64,000 bases of DNA from Vibrio palustris. Its GTDB lineage: Bacteria > Pseudomonadota > Gammaproteobacteria > Enterobacterales > Vibrionaceae. Below, one piece after another: positions 44,981-54,717 of this stretch; positions within the stretch are counted from its first letter, which is position 1; each line of letters starts with the position of its first letter. The position numbers and the translations under genes were made by a program. Below the pieces are notes generated by a model. That model had not been told where the DNA came from, ran no database searches, and saw nothing but the letters and a program-made list of their open reading frames with translations. The DNA lies in NCBI RefSeq assembly GCF_024346995.1, contig NZ_AP024888.1:992001-1056000 (forward strand). Direction: 5' to 3'.

Positions 44981-45685
44981 ATGAATAAAAGTGTTATTAC
45001 CAACCTTATTGCTATCGCTCTTCTAGCCTGTGGCTATATCACTCACAATGATCTTGCACTGAATGCCGGGTTATTTGCTTTTTCAGGCGCGATTACCAAC
45101 TGGCTCGCCATTCATATGCTGTTTGAAAAAGTGCCAGGGCTGTATGGCTCAGGAGTTATTCCTGCGCGCTTTGAGTCATTTAAAGCTGCGATAAAAACCT
45201 TGATGATGGAGCAATTTTTTACCTCAGAAAACATTCAACGTTTTTTACAAAAAGACACCACATCCGGCGATGGCATTGATCTTGAGCCGGTCATTGCGAG
45301 TGTCGATTTTAATCCAGCGTTTGATTCATTGGTTGAGGTCATTGAAGGTTCAAAATTTGGCGGTATGTTATCTATGTTTGGCGGAGTCGAGGCACTGCAA
45401 CCGATGCGCGAACCTTTTATCGAAAAGATGCAGATCTCGATGAAAAATATTAGCCAAAGTGACACGGTCAAGCAGGCACTCAAGTCCCAACTGCAATCTG
45501 ATGAGCTTCAAGAAGAAATTCAAATGAAAATTGAAAGTATCATCGAGCAACGTCTTAACGAGTTAACACCACAATTGGTCAAAGAAATGGTGCAAAAAAT
45601 GATCAAAGAGCATTTGGGTTGGCTTGTCGTATGGGGCGGAATATTCGGTGGTATTATTGGCGTATTGTCCACCTTACTAATCTAA
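44981..45685 (+). CDS. DUF445-family membrane protein
   Basis: A 234-residue protein with two N-terminal membrane segments (about 5-22 and 28-45; the latter runs into FSGAITNWLAIHMLFEKVPGLYGSGVIPARF, the DUF445 signature), a long helical soluble part (IQMKIESIIEQRLNELTPQLVKEMV) and a C-terminal membrane helix (GGIFGGIIGVLSTLL). The family resembles YheB/YjiN; function unknown. Single gene with its own terminator. Confidence 0.85.
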   Translation: MNKSVITNLIAIALLACGYITHNDLALNAGLFAFSGAITNWLAIHMLFEKVPGLYGSGVIPARFESFKAAIKTLMMEQFFTSENIQRFLQKDTTSGDGIDLEPVIASVDFNPAFDSLVEVIEGSKFGGMLSMFGGVEALQPMREPFIEKMQISMKNISQSDTVKQALKSQLQSDELQEEIQMKIESIIEQRLNELTPQLVKEMVQKMIKEHLGWLVVWGGIFGGIIGVLSTLLI

Positions 45686-45693
45686 GATTTATC

Positions 45694-45724
45694 AGCCAGT
45701 TAGTTCGCTAACTGGCTTTTTCTT
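45694..45724 (+). terminator. Terminator of the DUF445 gene
   Basis: AGCCAGTTAG / CTAACTGGCT around a TTCG tetraloop, followed by TTTTCTT; the T-run just reaches the stop of the convergent PAP2 gene. Confidence 0.92.
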
Positions 45725-46499
45725 AAGAGCGTTCTCGATTGTTTAATGGAAAACGTTTTATCTTAGCAATTGTCTTTATCTGCGTAATGGCATAGTGCCT
45801 TGGCACAAACCAATATAACCCACCCACTAATGCAAAAGCGCCAATTAAATCCATAGGACGATGCACACCTAGCCATAAGCGTGAATAGGCGACGCCAAGC
45901 GTCCATACCAGCAAGACGCTCAAAGACACATACCGTTTCTGTTCAATAAAAAGAGAACCAAAGAACAAGGCGCATATTGCAACAAAAATAGTATGTCCGG
46001 ATGGAAAGGCATAATCTAAATGTTGCTTCCACGCATCTAAGCGCCAGTGAGAAATATAATTTTTCATATTACTCATGACATCCAACTTCTGTTCTACACC
46101 TAACTTATAAAAATGCGTTGGCTCTGGGAGAAGTAAGTGCTGTGTCATGATGGTGGTATAAGGTCTTGAAACTTCGGTAAAATCCTTAATACCGAGTTTT
46201 AAGATATTTGCGATTAACAATAAAATAAACAATTGCGCAAATAGACTTAAACAGCGTTGTAACGAGTAGGATGCGCCTTTTAAGGACCATAAAAGCCAAG
46301 CACCGACCATACAAACCGCCACCCAGCCTTGTGCAGAGTAAGAAAGGTAATGCATGGTGAACCCCATGACAGGGTTGGGGTGTCCGAGTAAATTCACCGG
46401 CCAGAAGAAAAAGCACGCAATGGTCGTCATTACAGTGATTACACACAATAACAAGTACACAAGCTTATCGCGGCTTTCTCTCCAATGAACAAATTTCAT
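45723..46499 (-). CDS. PAP2-family membrane phosphatase
   Basis: A 258-residue protein with about six membrane segments and the PAP2 triad motifs: a basic/Pro motif in the SRPYTT loop, AFPSGHTIFVAICALFF (phosphate-binding Ser-Gly-His) and SRLWLGVHRPMDLIGAFAL (catalytic His, Asp). Substrates could be undecaprenyl diphosphate, phosphatidylglycerol phosphate or lipid A phosphates. AAGGA is 5 bases before ATG 46499, preferred over 46517. Confidence 0.9.
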   Translation of the reverse strand: MKFVHWRESRDKLVYLLLCVITVMTTIACFFFWPVNLLGHPNPVMGFTMHYLSYSAQGWVAVCMVGAWLLWSLKGASYSLQRCLSLFAQLFILLLIANILKLGIKDFTEVSRPYTTIMTQHLLLPEPTHFYKLGVEQKLDVMSNMKNYISHWRLDAWKQHLDYAFPSGHTIFVAICALFFGSLFIEQKRYVSLSVLLVWTLGVAYSRLWLGVHRPMDLIGAFALVGGLYWFVPRHYAITQIKTIAKIKRFPLNNRERS

Positions 46500-46662
46500 G
46501 TCAATCCTTTTTAGCATCTAGATTACCCGACATTATAATTCGTATAAAAACGAACTGTATCAATATTGTGTTAAATCACCGTCATTGTGTCCCAAATGAA
46601 TTAGGTCTATTTTCCTTACCGGGATTTAACAAACGAGCGGGATATTGGATAAGGAAAACGCA

Positions 46663-47397
46663 TCAACTATTGAATGGTAAAGCTCTTGATGCTTGCAATA
46701 CATGCAAAATGATCCGCTGCTTATTTGCCTCTAGGCGATGAGCTGGCACCATAACCGACATAGCTCCTACCAATTTTGAGCCCTTCATTACAGGCGCGCT
46801 GATACTTGATACTCCAGGATCTATTTCTGACGTACTTAATGAATATCCTTGCTGACGAATATGCTCGAGTTCTGTTTTCCAGTGTTCTAACTGAGTCTCT
46901 TCACCAAAGTAACGCAGAATTTTCTGACAGCGTTGCTCGGGTAAAAATGCCAACATCACTTTGGATGACGCACCACGCAATAGTGGCTGGCTTTGCCCTT
47001 GCACGTAACTACACCGAAGAGCCTGCATACTCTCTTTTTGGCTCACACATAACGCACGATACCCAACCGGAACCATATAAGCCGCCATTTCCCCGGTCTG
47101 TTTTTGTAAACGCGTCAACACACTATCAACGTCTTCAAGGTTGTGTTCACTGGTACAATAGCTGCGCATTAAAAGCAGCGCCGCCGGTCCAATAATTAGG
47201 GATTTATCATGCGCTCCCTCTTCGATGAGGTTCCATTCTTTCAGTAATTTTATATGGCGATATAAACTGCTCAAGGGCACATGTAATTGCTCACTTAACA
47301 CCTTTGCCGGCACAGGCTCGTCATTGACCGCGACTTGCATAAGTAGCTGCAACGCTTTTTCATTGACTGGACTCGCATTCGCTTGCGTTGTTTTCAT
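46663..47397 (-). CDS. IclR-family transcriptional regulator
   Basis: A 244-residue protein with an N-terminal winged helix (about 10-70; VPAKVLSEQLHVPLSSLYRHIKLLKEWNLIEE) and a C-terminal IclR effector domain (GEMAAYMVPVG, GASSKVMLAFLPEQ, GVSSISAPVMKGSKLVGAMSV). The effector and targets are unknown; no catabolic operon is adjacent on either side. Confidence 0.9.
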   Translation of the reverse strand: MKTTQANASPVNEKALQLLMQVAVNDEPVPAKVLSEQLHVPLSSLYRHIKLLKEWNLIEEGAHDKSLIIGPAALLLMRSYCTSEHNLEDVDSVLTRLQKQTGEMAAYMVPVGYRALCVSQKESMQALRCSYVQGQSQPLLRGASSKVMLAFLPEQRCQKILRYFGEETQLEHWKTELEHIRQQGYSLSTSEIDPGVSSISAPVMKGSKLVGAMSVMVPAHRLEANKQRIILHVLQASRALPFNS

Positions 47398-47553
47398 GGT
47401 TTCCTACCCGTTCTCCTTCAATCGTTAAGGTACATTCTCACATTATAGAAATACATTACAAATTGAATCTAATTATTCTCATAATTAGAGAATAATTAGA
47501 CCTTAACTATGATTTTCTCACCCCATCACTAATACAGGAAACCATGCACACAA

Positions 47554-47585
47554 AAAACCGAAATGAGTCACCTCATTTCGGTTTA
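47554..47585 (-). terminator. Terminator of the Cache chemoreceptor gene
   Basis: CCGAAATGAG (47558-47567) pairs with CTCATTTCGG (47572-47581) around TCAC; T-run on the minus strand. Confidence 0.88.
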
Positions 47586-47606
47586 ATATCGTCGCATCTC
47601 AAATAA

Positions 47607-49493
47607 TTAAGCGAGCTTAAACGTCGCAACTTTGGCTTTGAGTTCTTCCGACTGCCCATTGAGATCTGTGGCCTGAACCAATGCATGCTGTGCGCCATCA
47701 ACCAATTGATCGGTGACATCTTTAATCGAAGTGATATTGGAAGTAATCTCATCTGTGACATGGGTTTGCTCTTGCGCCGCCGTCGCGATTTGCGTCGCCA
47801 TATCACTAATAGAACTTACCGATGAGCGGATCGCCTCTAAGGCTTCGGTGGCTTTATCGGCACCCTCAACGGAGTGTTGTGCCAGCGATTCACTCGCCGA
47901 CATAATATCCACAGCCTGCTGAGTATTATGCTGTAAGGTCGATATCGTGGTTTTAATGACATCCGTAGATTTATGAGTGCGCTGAGATAATACTCGAACT
48001 TCATCGGCAACCACCGCAAACCCTCGTCCTTGCTCACCCGCTCGGGCAGCTTCAATGGCCGCATTAAGCGCCAACAAATTGGTTTGTTCAGCAATTTCTT
48101 GAATCGAGGTCAAGACAGTCGCAATCTCTTGTGAGTGCTGATTAAGCTCTGCGATGACACCAGATGCACGATGCACTTCACTGGCGAGCTGATTAATGGA
48201 GTGTCGCGAATTATCCACCACAGTATACCCTTGCTCGGTATGCTCTGATGATTGCTGCGCTGCATTCGCCGCATGATCAGCGTGCGAGGCAATTTCTTGC
48301 GTGGCCGAAGACATTTGGGTCACTGCGGTTGCGACCAATGTAATTTCTTGTTGCTGGGTTTCCAATTCAGACACCGAGCGATTGGTTTGCAACGTCGATT
48401 GTGTCGCCTGCTCCGTTAATTGCTCAGCTTGTTGTCTAACATGACTAATCAACGATTGTAAACTCGCCACAAAACGATTGAAGTTATGGGCGAGATCGCC
48501 AATTTCATCTTGGCTTTCAATTGGCATACGCCTTGTGAGATCCCCATTACCATCTGCGATGCTTTTCAACGCTAAAGAAACATTTTTTAATGGTTTAAGT
48601 AGTACATTACACAAAATATTAAATAACAGCACACACAGCACTACCACGACAATCGTGGCAATCACTTGGCTCCATAGTGAGTTGTATAAAGGCGCTATTA
48701 ATGAGTGATGATCCAAAACAATAACGCTGCTAAGCCCCGTTCCCTGAATCGGCTTAGCAAATAACACGGAGTCTTTACCGTTCACTTCTACCCGTAAACG
48801 ATGACCAGAGACTTCGCTCTGTTTTATATCCGCATCACTTAGACCTAGCTGACTGACACTTTTATTCAATAACTCAGTATTTTGATGGGTAAATATATTG
48901 CCGTCACGATTAACGATAAACATGTAGCCTTTACCCGGCAGCACCACCTGTTTCATCGTTTTGATAATATCCGTAATTTGCATATCCGCGCCCAACACAA
49001 CGTTTTGACCATTGAGCGTTAACGCTTTCCCCATCGAAACCACATTAGCCCCAGTTGCTGACGCAACCGTCGGGTTATCCATAAAGACGCGACTCGGATT
49101 TGCTTGGGCATTTTTATACCATCCCCACTGGCGCGGGTCATTATTGCCCTCAGGTAACACCACACCATTAGCATTATTTTGTGAACCATCTGGATAGGCT
49201 AAAAATACGTTATCAAAACCAGCAGATTGCTTTAACTGAATTAATCGACTGACGACATCACTAGTCGCAATATCGCTGGGCAGTGATGTCATCACGCGTG
49301 ATTTAGAGGTAAGCCAATCAGCAACATATTGATTATACGATGCTGAAGAGTTATTGAGACTTTGATCAATACTGGTATCTAATCGTGAGAGTGACGCTTT
49401 AAATGCGAGTCCTTCAACAATCACGCTTCCTAAAATAATGGCAAGGCTCGCAGCCAATGCTAACTTGGTTCTTAAAGACAAACTTTTCAACAT
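47607..49493 (-). CDS. Methyl-accepting chemotaxis protein with periplasmic Cache domain
   Basis: A 628-residue chemoreceptor. Membrane segments at about 8-30 and 275-300 bracket a double-Cache sensor of roughly 240 residues ([56 protein letters not shown]). A HAMP region ([26 protein letters not shown]) and the signalling domain follow, with the hairpin tip [36 protein letters not shown]. Cache receptors of this size in vibrios often sense amino acids, but the ligand is not evident here. Confidence 0.94.
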   Translation of the reverse strand: MLKSLSLRTKLALAASLAIILGSVIVEGLAFKASLSRLDTSIDQSLNNSSASYNQYVADWLTSKSRVMTSLPSDIATSDVVSRLIQLKQSAGFDNVFLAYPDGSQNNANGVVLPEGNNDPRQWGWYKNAQANPSRVFMDNPTVASATGANVVSMGKALTLNGQNVVLGADMQITDIIKTMKQVVLPGKGYMFIVNRDGNIFTHQNTELLNKSVSQLGLSDADIKQSEVSGHRLRVEVNGKDSVLFAKPIQGTGLSSVIVLDHHSLIAPLYNSLWSQVIATIVVVVLCVLLFNILCNVLLKPLKNVSLALKSIADGNGDLTRRMPIESQDEIGDLAHNFNRFVASLQSLISHVRQQAEQLTEQATQSTLQTNRSVSELETQQQEITLVATAVTQMSSATQEIASHADHAANAAQQSSEHTEQGYTVVDNSRHSINQLASEVHRASGVIAELNQHSQEIATVLTSIQEIAEQTNLLALNAAIEAARAGEQGRGFAVVADEVRVLSQRTHKSTDVIKTTISTLQHNTQQAVDIMSASESLAQHSVEGADKATEALEAIRSSVSSISDMATQIATAAQEQTHVTDEITSNITSIKDVTDQLVDGAQHALVQATDLNGQSEELKAKVATFKLA

Positions 49494-49705
49494 AATCTAC
49501 CCTACGTTTCGATTATTTTTATAATAATGCTCTTAAATCCACCGATAGATATGAATGTTAAAAAACGTCAAACGCTATTCACACCATCAACCAATAAACT
49601 TATCGCATCGAGTGAGTATATTTTTTTTAGCGTGAATTAAATGAGAAGTAGATGGGGAAATGACGTTTGTAATGTGAGGAATATGAAACGGATGTCTCAA
49701 AAATG

Positions 49706-49736
49706 AAAAACGGAAGTGAATGATTCACTTCCGTTT
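49706..49736 (-). terminator. Terminator of the GntR/ABC operon
   Basis: ACGGAAGTGAA (49710-49720) pairs with TTCACTTCCGT (49724-49734); T-run on the minus strand. Confidence 0.88.
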
Positions 49737-49745
49737 TATGCGATA

Positions 49746-50603
49746 TTAACTTTTTTTCCATGGCAGTGTGTTTCGCTGGTAATACTGCCAACTTAACCAA
49801 AAGCTCACAGCACCAAGCACAGCATAAATTAACAAATTCAGCATCCCATACCACTGCATCACATTGCTCACCGAATCACCAGATAACAAACGAAATGGCA
49901 CAGAAGCCACTCCTGACACCAAATGACTGAGTGCGTGCGTTCCTAAGATAGATGGGCTCAGCCATTGAATTGCATATGAACCAATAATCATTGCCAATAG
50001 TGGAGAATTAATGAATTGCGAAATCAGCATCGCGATACAAGCAATCGGTAAGCTAAATAGCGCGATTGTCCCCATCACCAATACATACTGGAAAAAGGCA
50101 GTAAAGATACTGGTGACAGACTGAGAGACGCTGCCCGTCGATGACAACAGCACAGAGAACACAGACATTTCCAGTTGAATCAATAATAGTAACAATGAAC
50201 AGATCGCTGGGATAACAAGCAAACCGAACACCAGCTTCGATGCGTAAATTTGCAGTTCAGACACCGGCATACTGCGCCAAAATTGTACACTGCCTTCAGT
50301 ACGTTCTTTACGTAAGGTTTTGGGGAAGTACGTCGTCGTCATTAGCAGGGATATCAAACCAACGAACAATAGAGCAAGGTGTAAATGCTGAAAACCGCCA
50401 AAGCCCTGACCCATCAGTAACGACGAATCAATCGATTTATCCATACCGTCGAAATTATTCATCTCGATGTCGTAGGAAATGTTTCCTTGCGTTAGCAATA
50501 AGAGCATAAAACCAATGCTCGTAATACCAGTCCAAAGTGGGCCCTTGATAACACGAGGATGCTCAATCAGCTCTTTTTTTAGTAATGTCGTAAAAACACT
50601 CAT
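49746..50603 (-). CDS. ABC-2 type transporter permease
   Basis: A 285-residue inner-membrane protein with about six membrane helices (for example LHLALLFVGLISLLMTTTYFP and YVLVMGTIALFSLPIACIAMLI). It is the permease of the ATPase encoded just upstream, with which it overlaps by 4 bp. Together with the GntR gene this is a YtrA-type operon, a layout linked to cell-envelope stress or antibiotic response in other bacteria. Substrate unknown. Confidence 0.85.
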   Translation of the reverse strand: MSVFTTLLKKELIEHPRVIKGPLWTGITSIGFMLLLLTQGNISYDIEMNNFDGMDKSIDSSLLMGQGFGGFQHLHLALLFVGLISLLMTTTYFPKTLRKERTEGSVQFWRSMPVSELQIYASKLVFGLLVIPAICSLLLLLIQLEMSVFSVLLSSTGSVSQSVTSIFTAFFQYVLVMGTIALFSLPIACIAMLISQFINSPLLAMIIGSYAIQWLSPSILGTHALSHLVSGVASVPFRLLSGDSVSNVMQWYGMLNLLIYAVLGAVSFWLSWQYYQRNTLPWKKS

Positions 50604-51472
50604 ACATTGTGCTCCTTTTGCAAAGCGATAAAGACATCAGCCAATTTTACAGTGTAAATATTGCCCCACTCGCTTACCGTATCACGCTGATGCCCCCTTA
50701 ATAACCAGCGTGTGGTTCCTAAGCCTGCCTCAGAAGAAATCGGCGCAAGCGCTTTCACTTGCTCATCATAAGTATTCGCCGCCTCAAGGATGAAGTACTC
50801 ATCAGTAAGCTCGAACATGGTACTGTGGACAATTTTTTGACCTTGTTTCAAGATCAGCACATCGGTTAGTAAATGTTCAATTTCACTCACTTCATGGCTG
50901 GCAATAATTACCGAACGCGCTCCCTCACCATCTTCAAACCATTTCAGCATTTGACGATAAAAAGTATCACGATACATTAGATCAAGTCCTAACGTCGGCT
51001 CATCCAAAATCAGAATGCGGCACTGAGTTGCCATCACCAAAGCCAAATGGACTTGTACCTTCATCCCTTTAGAGAGGGATCGCACTAGGCTCTTTACATT
51101 CACCGAGGTGCCTTGCAAAAATTCAAGCGCATGGTCTTTTTGAAAATCAGGATGCACACCCGCCGTATAATCAATCAGTTGCTTAACTGTCATCCAATCC
51201 GGTAAGCAGTTGGTGTCAGAAATACATGCAATACTACGCATCGCTTGGGCGTGGTGTTTAATGGGATCAAAACCATTGATATCCACTTTTCCTTCAAAGG
51301 CTTGCAAACCTAACAATGAACGAATCAGTGTAGATTTACCCGCGCCATTATGACCAAGTAGCCCCAGTACCTGACCAGGCTGAACGGTAAAATCCATCTC
51401 ATGTAATGCATATCCTGCATTCTCTTTGGAGTAAGACTTACGTAAATTACTCGCCGTGATTAAAGCCTTCAT
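50600..51472 (-). CDS. ABC transporter ATP-binding protein
   Basis: A 290-residue ATPase. Walker A GHNGAGKST (40-48), a signature reading VRSLSKGMKVQVHLAL (LSKGM instead of the canonical LSGGQ, common in exporters of this group), Walker B RILILDEPTLGLD and the switch His in IIASHEV are visible. About 70 C-terminal residues form an accessory domain. It overlaps the GntR gene and the permease gene by 4 bp each, so the three are translationally coupled. Confidence 0.92.
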   Translation of the reverse strand: MKALITASNLRKSYSKENAGYALHEMDFTVQPGQVLGLLGHNGAGKSTLIRSLLGLQAFEGKVDINGFDPIKHHAQAMRSIACISDTNCLPDWMTVKQLIDYTAGVHPDFQKDHALEFLQGTSVNVKSLVRSLSKGMKVQVHLALVMATQCRILILDEPTLGLDLMYRDTFYRQMLKWFEDGEGARSVIIASHEVSEIEHLLTDVLILKQGQKIVHSTMFELTDEYFILEAANTYDEQVKALAPISSEAGLGTTRWLLRGHQRDTVSEWGNIYTVKLADVFIALQKEHNV

Positions 51473-51837
51473 AGTTCTTTCTCCATGATGGGTTGTAAAT
51501 GGGCCACCAGCTCAGGGATATCAATATTAAGCTGTTGTAATGTTTTGGCTAACTCAGGAAGTTGTACGTCTAAAAAGTGCTCACGATGATCCGTTTGCAG
51601 TGCCGCTTGCGCCCCAGGTAGAACAAACATACCTTGTCCTCTGCGTTTTTCCACTAAGCCTTCATCGACTAAACACTGATACCCTTTGGCAACCGTAAGA
51701 TGATTAATTTTCAAGTCTGCCGATACTTGACGTACCGAAGGTAATGCTGCCCCTTCAGGCCACTGACCAAGACGTATTTGTTGTCTTACATGCTCAGCAA
51801 GCTGCCGATAAATGGGCTCTCTATCATGCCATTCCAT
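51469..51837 (-). CDS. GntR-family regulator, YtrA subfamily
   Basis: A 122-residue repressor with a GntR winged helix (REPIYRQLAEHVRQQIRLGQWPEGAALPSVRQVSADLKINHLTVAKGYQCLVDEGLVEKRRGQGMFV) and only a short helical C-terminus, as in the YtrA subfamily. It leads the ABC operon and very likely represses it by binding the 24-bp palindrome that starts 15 bp before its ATG. Confidence 0.9.
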   Translation of the reverse strand: MEWHDREPIYRQLAEHVRQQIRLGQWPEGAALPSVRQVSADLKINHLTVAKGYQCLVDEGLVEKRRGQGMFVLPGAQAALQTDHREHFLDVQLPELAKTLQQLNIDIPELVAHLQPIMEKEL

Positions 51838-51851
51838 AATGAAACCTAACC

Positions 51852-51875
51852 AGTGTTATAGTTAACTATAACACT
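51852..51875. promoter_or_regulatory. 24-bp perfect palindrome, GntR/YtrA operator
   Basis: AGTGTTATAGTT (51852-51863) is followed directly by its exact reverse complement (51864-51875), just upstream of the GntR gene. The AGTGT...ACACT ends and AT-rich middle fit YtrA-type operators. Confidence 0.8.
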
Positions 51876-52095
51876 ATACTTGATAATCTTAGGGTGCAAG
51901 GCTTTCTTCAACAATTTTTACAACCCAACCGCCAGACAAGATTGAACGATTACTTAAATAAGCAGATAATAATGTGATTTCATGTGACATTTTGATGAAA
52001 TTAAGCATTCACTCATAGAGCTAACCTTGCTTTTATCACCAAAGATCGGCACCCTCATAGACCAATACGCGTTCGCGATATCAAGGACAATTCGA

Positions 52096-52737
52096 ATGAA
52101 AACATTAACAACGTTACCCTGCTTACTCGCACTTACGTTTGCCGCCTCCGCCTCAGCAAACGTGACCATTAAAGTGCCAAGTTCTGTCGATATGCTCGTC
52201 GTCGACAATGCCAAACCAAAAGAAAATGGTGGCTTATTTGAGGCAACAAAAACCATCGATTTGAAAGACGGACAACATCAAATCCTATTTCGTTATAAAC
52301 CCGTCTTTACTGAAGGTAGCGATCGCTACACTGTCGAAAGCGAACCACTTCTCGCAACATTTACCGCGACAGATAGTGAAGTCAAATTTGATTTTCCTGA
52401 ATATCGCAACCGTCGTAATGCAGAGAAAAAAATTGATAATATGACTTGGTCACTGGTGGATGGCGATGGCAAGACCATCAAAACCAAGCAAGACAAATTA
52501 ATCAAAGAAGGCTTACAAATTGGGCGTAATTACCCAGAAGAAGTGGCTGCATACAATAAAAAAGGCGGCGTAGCCGCGATAGGCGTGCCCGTCAATCAAG
52601 CGAGCGCTCAATCGCATCAATCAATGCCTAACAATGTCCAACCAGGCGATGATACTGCCGAGCAAATGTTGCACTTCTGGTACTCTAAGGCAACACCTGC
52701 CGCCAAAGCTCGCTTTAAAAAGTTTGTGAACCAGTAA
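52096..52737 (+). CDS. DUF2057 (UPF0319/YccT-like) exported protein
   Basis: A 213-residue secreted protein with a signal peptide (cleavage near ASASA, about residue 22). The body follows the DUF2057 pattern: VTIKVPSSVDMLVVDNAKP, GQHQILFRYKPVF and a central EPLLATFTATDSEVKFDFP. E. coli YccT (CsgI) is a periplasmic inhibitor of curli assembly, but whether that applies here is unknown. AAGGA is 8 bases before ATG 52096; the longer frame from 52027 is rejected. Confidence 0.85.
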   Translation: MKTLTTLPCLLALTFAASASANVTIKVPSSVDMLVVDNAKPKENGGLFEATKTIDLKDGQHQILFRYKPVFTEGSDRYTVESEPLLATFTATDSEVKFDFPEYRNRRNAEKKIDNMTWSLVDGDGKTIKTKQDKLIKEGLQIGRNYPEEVAAYNKKGGVAAIGVPVNQASAQSHQSMPNNVQPGDDTAEQMLHFWYSKATPAAKARFKKFVNQ

Positions 52738-52764
52738 TCTGAGCACAGCACCATATAGAATAAA

Positions 52765-52789
52765 AAAGGAGCACATTTTGTGCTCCTTT
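52765..52789. terminator. Terminator between the DUF2057 and DASS genes
   Basis: AAAGGAGCACA (52765-52775) pairs with TGTGCTCCTTT (52779-52789); A-rich before. The minus-strand side has a T-run, so it may serve the DASS gene better. Confidence 0.75.
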
Positions 52790-52826
52790 GCGGTTAAATC
52801 GAGTCAATTTTTTACTCAGTACTGGC

Positions 52827-54221
52827 TTAGCGCCACAACAGCATTGCAATAGCGGTTAATAAAATCACACACGCGATATTGAGATAAATCCCCACTTTCA
52901 TCATCTCTTTTTGCTTGATATACCCCGTACCATAGACAATCGCATTCGGTGGCGTCGCCACTGGCAACATGAAGGCGCAGGATGTCGCGACACCAATTAA
53001 TACCGAAAGTAACACGGGAGATAACCCAAGCGCTTCGGCAACGGTCGCAAATACCGGGATCAGCAACGCCGCACTGGCAGTATTACTCGCAAACTCGGTC
53101 AAGAACACCACAAATAAGGCGATCACCACCACAATAAACACTATGCTAAAGCTAGAGATTAACGAATTTAATTCATTAGCTAAAAAGACACTCGTCCCCG
53201 TATGCTTTAACACATTACTTAAACAAATTCCGCCTCCGAACAGAAGTAATACTCCCCAGTCTTCCGTTTTTTCGATGTCTTTCCAATGTACAACCCGCGC
53301 AAAGCTCACTAACACAATCGCACCCAGTGCAATGATCGTATCAAAACTCTTAAAACCACCTAAGTAACTATTAATTGGTTTACTAAATATCCAGAAACAT
53401 ACGGTTAGCGCGAAAATCCCCAGTGTTACCACTTTACCTTTGTCCCAAGCGACCGGCTTATGGTTCACTTCAAAATCGCCACTCAGATCCGGTTTGATGA
53501 CCCAATACATCACACAAAGCGCCACGGGCAACAGGATGATCACGGTAGGGAGTCCAAAAGACATCCATTCGGTAAATGATAGCCCCACTTCTGCCGCCGC
53601 AATTGCATTGGGCGGGCTGCCCACCAAAGTACCAATCCCACCAATGCTAGCGCTGTATGCTACCCCCAAAAGTACAAACACATAAGTTCTGTGTCCTTGC
53701 TGACTATCGACTTTACCAAGAATACCTAATACCAAAGGCAGCATCATCGCGGCTGTTGCGGTATTACTGATCCACATCGACAAAAAAGCCGTAACACCAA
53801 ATAAAAGAAACGCCGCGACTTTTAAGCGTCCTCTCGCCAATATCAATACCTTATCGGCAATGACTTTATCCAAACCTTGCTGATGCAAAGCCGCCGCTAA
53901 GGCAAACCCGCCTAAAAAGACGAAGATAATTGAACTAGAAAAATTGTTCAGCGCGGTTTGCGTATCAAACACTCCAAATAGCACCGCTATAATCGGTACC
54001 AAAATGGCAGTGACAGTGACATGCAAAGCTTCGGTTAACCACAACACAGCAGTAAAGGCTAAGATACTCAGCCCTAAAACAACATTCGGCTCGAAAGGTA
54101 GTGTGTTATATAACAGCGCAAATAATGCAATATCTGCAATCACAATGAGACTATTACGATTAAATAACCATTCTCGTGTGTTTTTAGGCAGAGGGACCTG
54201 ATCATTTCTGTTTGTTGTCAT
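52827..54221 (-). CDS. DASS-family sodium-coupled dicarboxylate transporter (VcINDY-like)
   Basis: A 464-residue inner-membrane symporter of the SLC13/DASS family, which imports succinate, fumarate, malate or sulfate with sodium. It carries the two Ser-Asn-Thr substrate/sodium motifs ([13 protein letters not shown] and [11 protein letters not shown]) and their Pro-containing partners (GSPPNAIAA and [10 protein letters not shown]). V. cholerae INDY has the same arrangement. It is divergent from the AEC transporter gene. Confidence 0.92.
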   Translation of the reverse strand: MTTNRNDQVPLPKNTREWLFNRNSLIVIADIALFALLYNTLPFEPNVVLGLSILAFTAVLWLTEALHVTVTAILVPIIAVLFGVFDTQTALNNFSSSIIFVFLGGFALAAALHQQGLDKVIADKVLILARGRLKVAAFLLFGVTAFLSMWISNTATAAMMLPLVLGILGKVDSQQGHRTYVFVLLGVAYSASIGGIGTLVGSPPNAIAAAEVGLSFTEWMSFGLPTVIILLPVALCVMYWVIKPDLSGDFEVNHKPVAWDKGKVVTLGIFALTVCFWIFSKPINSYLGGFKSFDTIIALGAIVLVSFARVVHWKDIEKTEDWGVLLLFGGGICLSNVLKHTGTSVFLANELNSLISSFSIVFIVVVIALFVVFLTEFASNTASAALLIPVFATVAEALGLSPVLLSVLIGVATSCAFMLPVATPPNAIVYGTGYIKQKEMMKVGIYLNIACVILLTAIAMLLWR

Positions 54222-54410
54222 TGCTACGTATCCTTATTAGACATCGGGAGACCCTATTTTTTGTGCCCTACGTTATAGGCGAAAACGCGTTATAACTTTG
54301 TTAAGTCAATCAAAACTCATCATATTGATACGTCATATACTTGCAGTTAAATCGCAAAAACATAGCTTAGATCACACAATCAAATAACAAAAACCCAGGA
54401 GGCGACGATT

Positions 54411-54449
54411 ATGCATAACAAAGTCACATCAATCAGTGGAAAACAATGA
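54411..54449 (+). CDS. Possible 12-residue leader peptide
   Basis: ATG 54411 is preceded by the full Shine-Dalgarno AGGAGG (54397-54402) at 8 bases, and encodes MHNKVTSISGKQ before TGA. It ends 270 bp before the AEC gene. Such a strong ribosome binding site on so short a frame suggests a leader or relic rather than chance, but the function is unknown. Confidence 0.4.
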   Translation: MHNKVTSISGKQ

Positions 54450-54661
54450 TTTAAATAAAGTAATAATGAAAATAAAACCAACAAAAACATAATATTAGTA
54501 AATATTAACTGTATAAATGAAGTCTTAACTAATTTTTATAACGAATCACGAAAAAAAATAAATTAAATTCAAAAAACACCATCATTTTTTACGTGATGTA
54601 AAAAATTTGCTGCATATTTACACACATTACGTTTTTGTAACACTTCTCAACATATCGAATA

Positions 54662-54677
54662 TGTGAAACAATTCACA
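54662..54677. promoter_or_regulatory. Perfect CRP core site upstream of the AEC transporter
   Basis: TGTGA-AACAAT-TCACA matches the CRP core at all 10 positions, 41 bp before the start codon. Confidence 0.75.
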
Positions 54678-54717
54678 CTTACCCTTTATATCCTTATCTG
54701 TACTACTAGGAATCCTT

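Larger units (their letters stand above)
54222..54717. other. Divergent intergenic region DASS / AEC transporter
   Basis: About 500 bp, AT-rich. It holds a perfect CRP site and a 12-codon ORF with an excellent ribosome binding site (both listed), and a T6AC/GTA6 palindrome (54585-54605). Confidence 0.5.
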
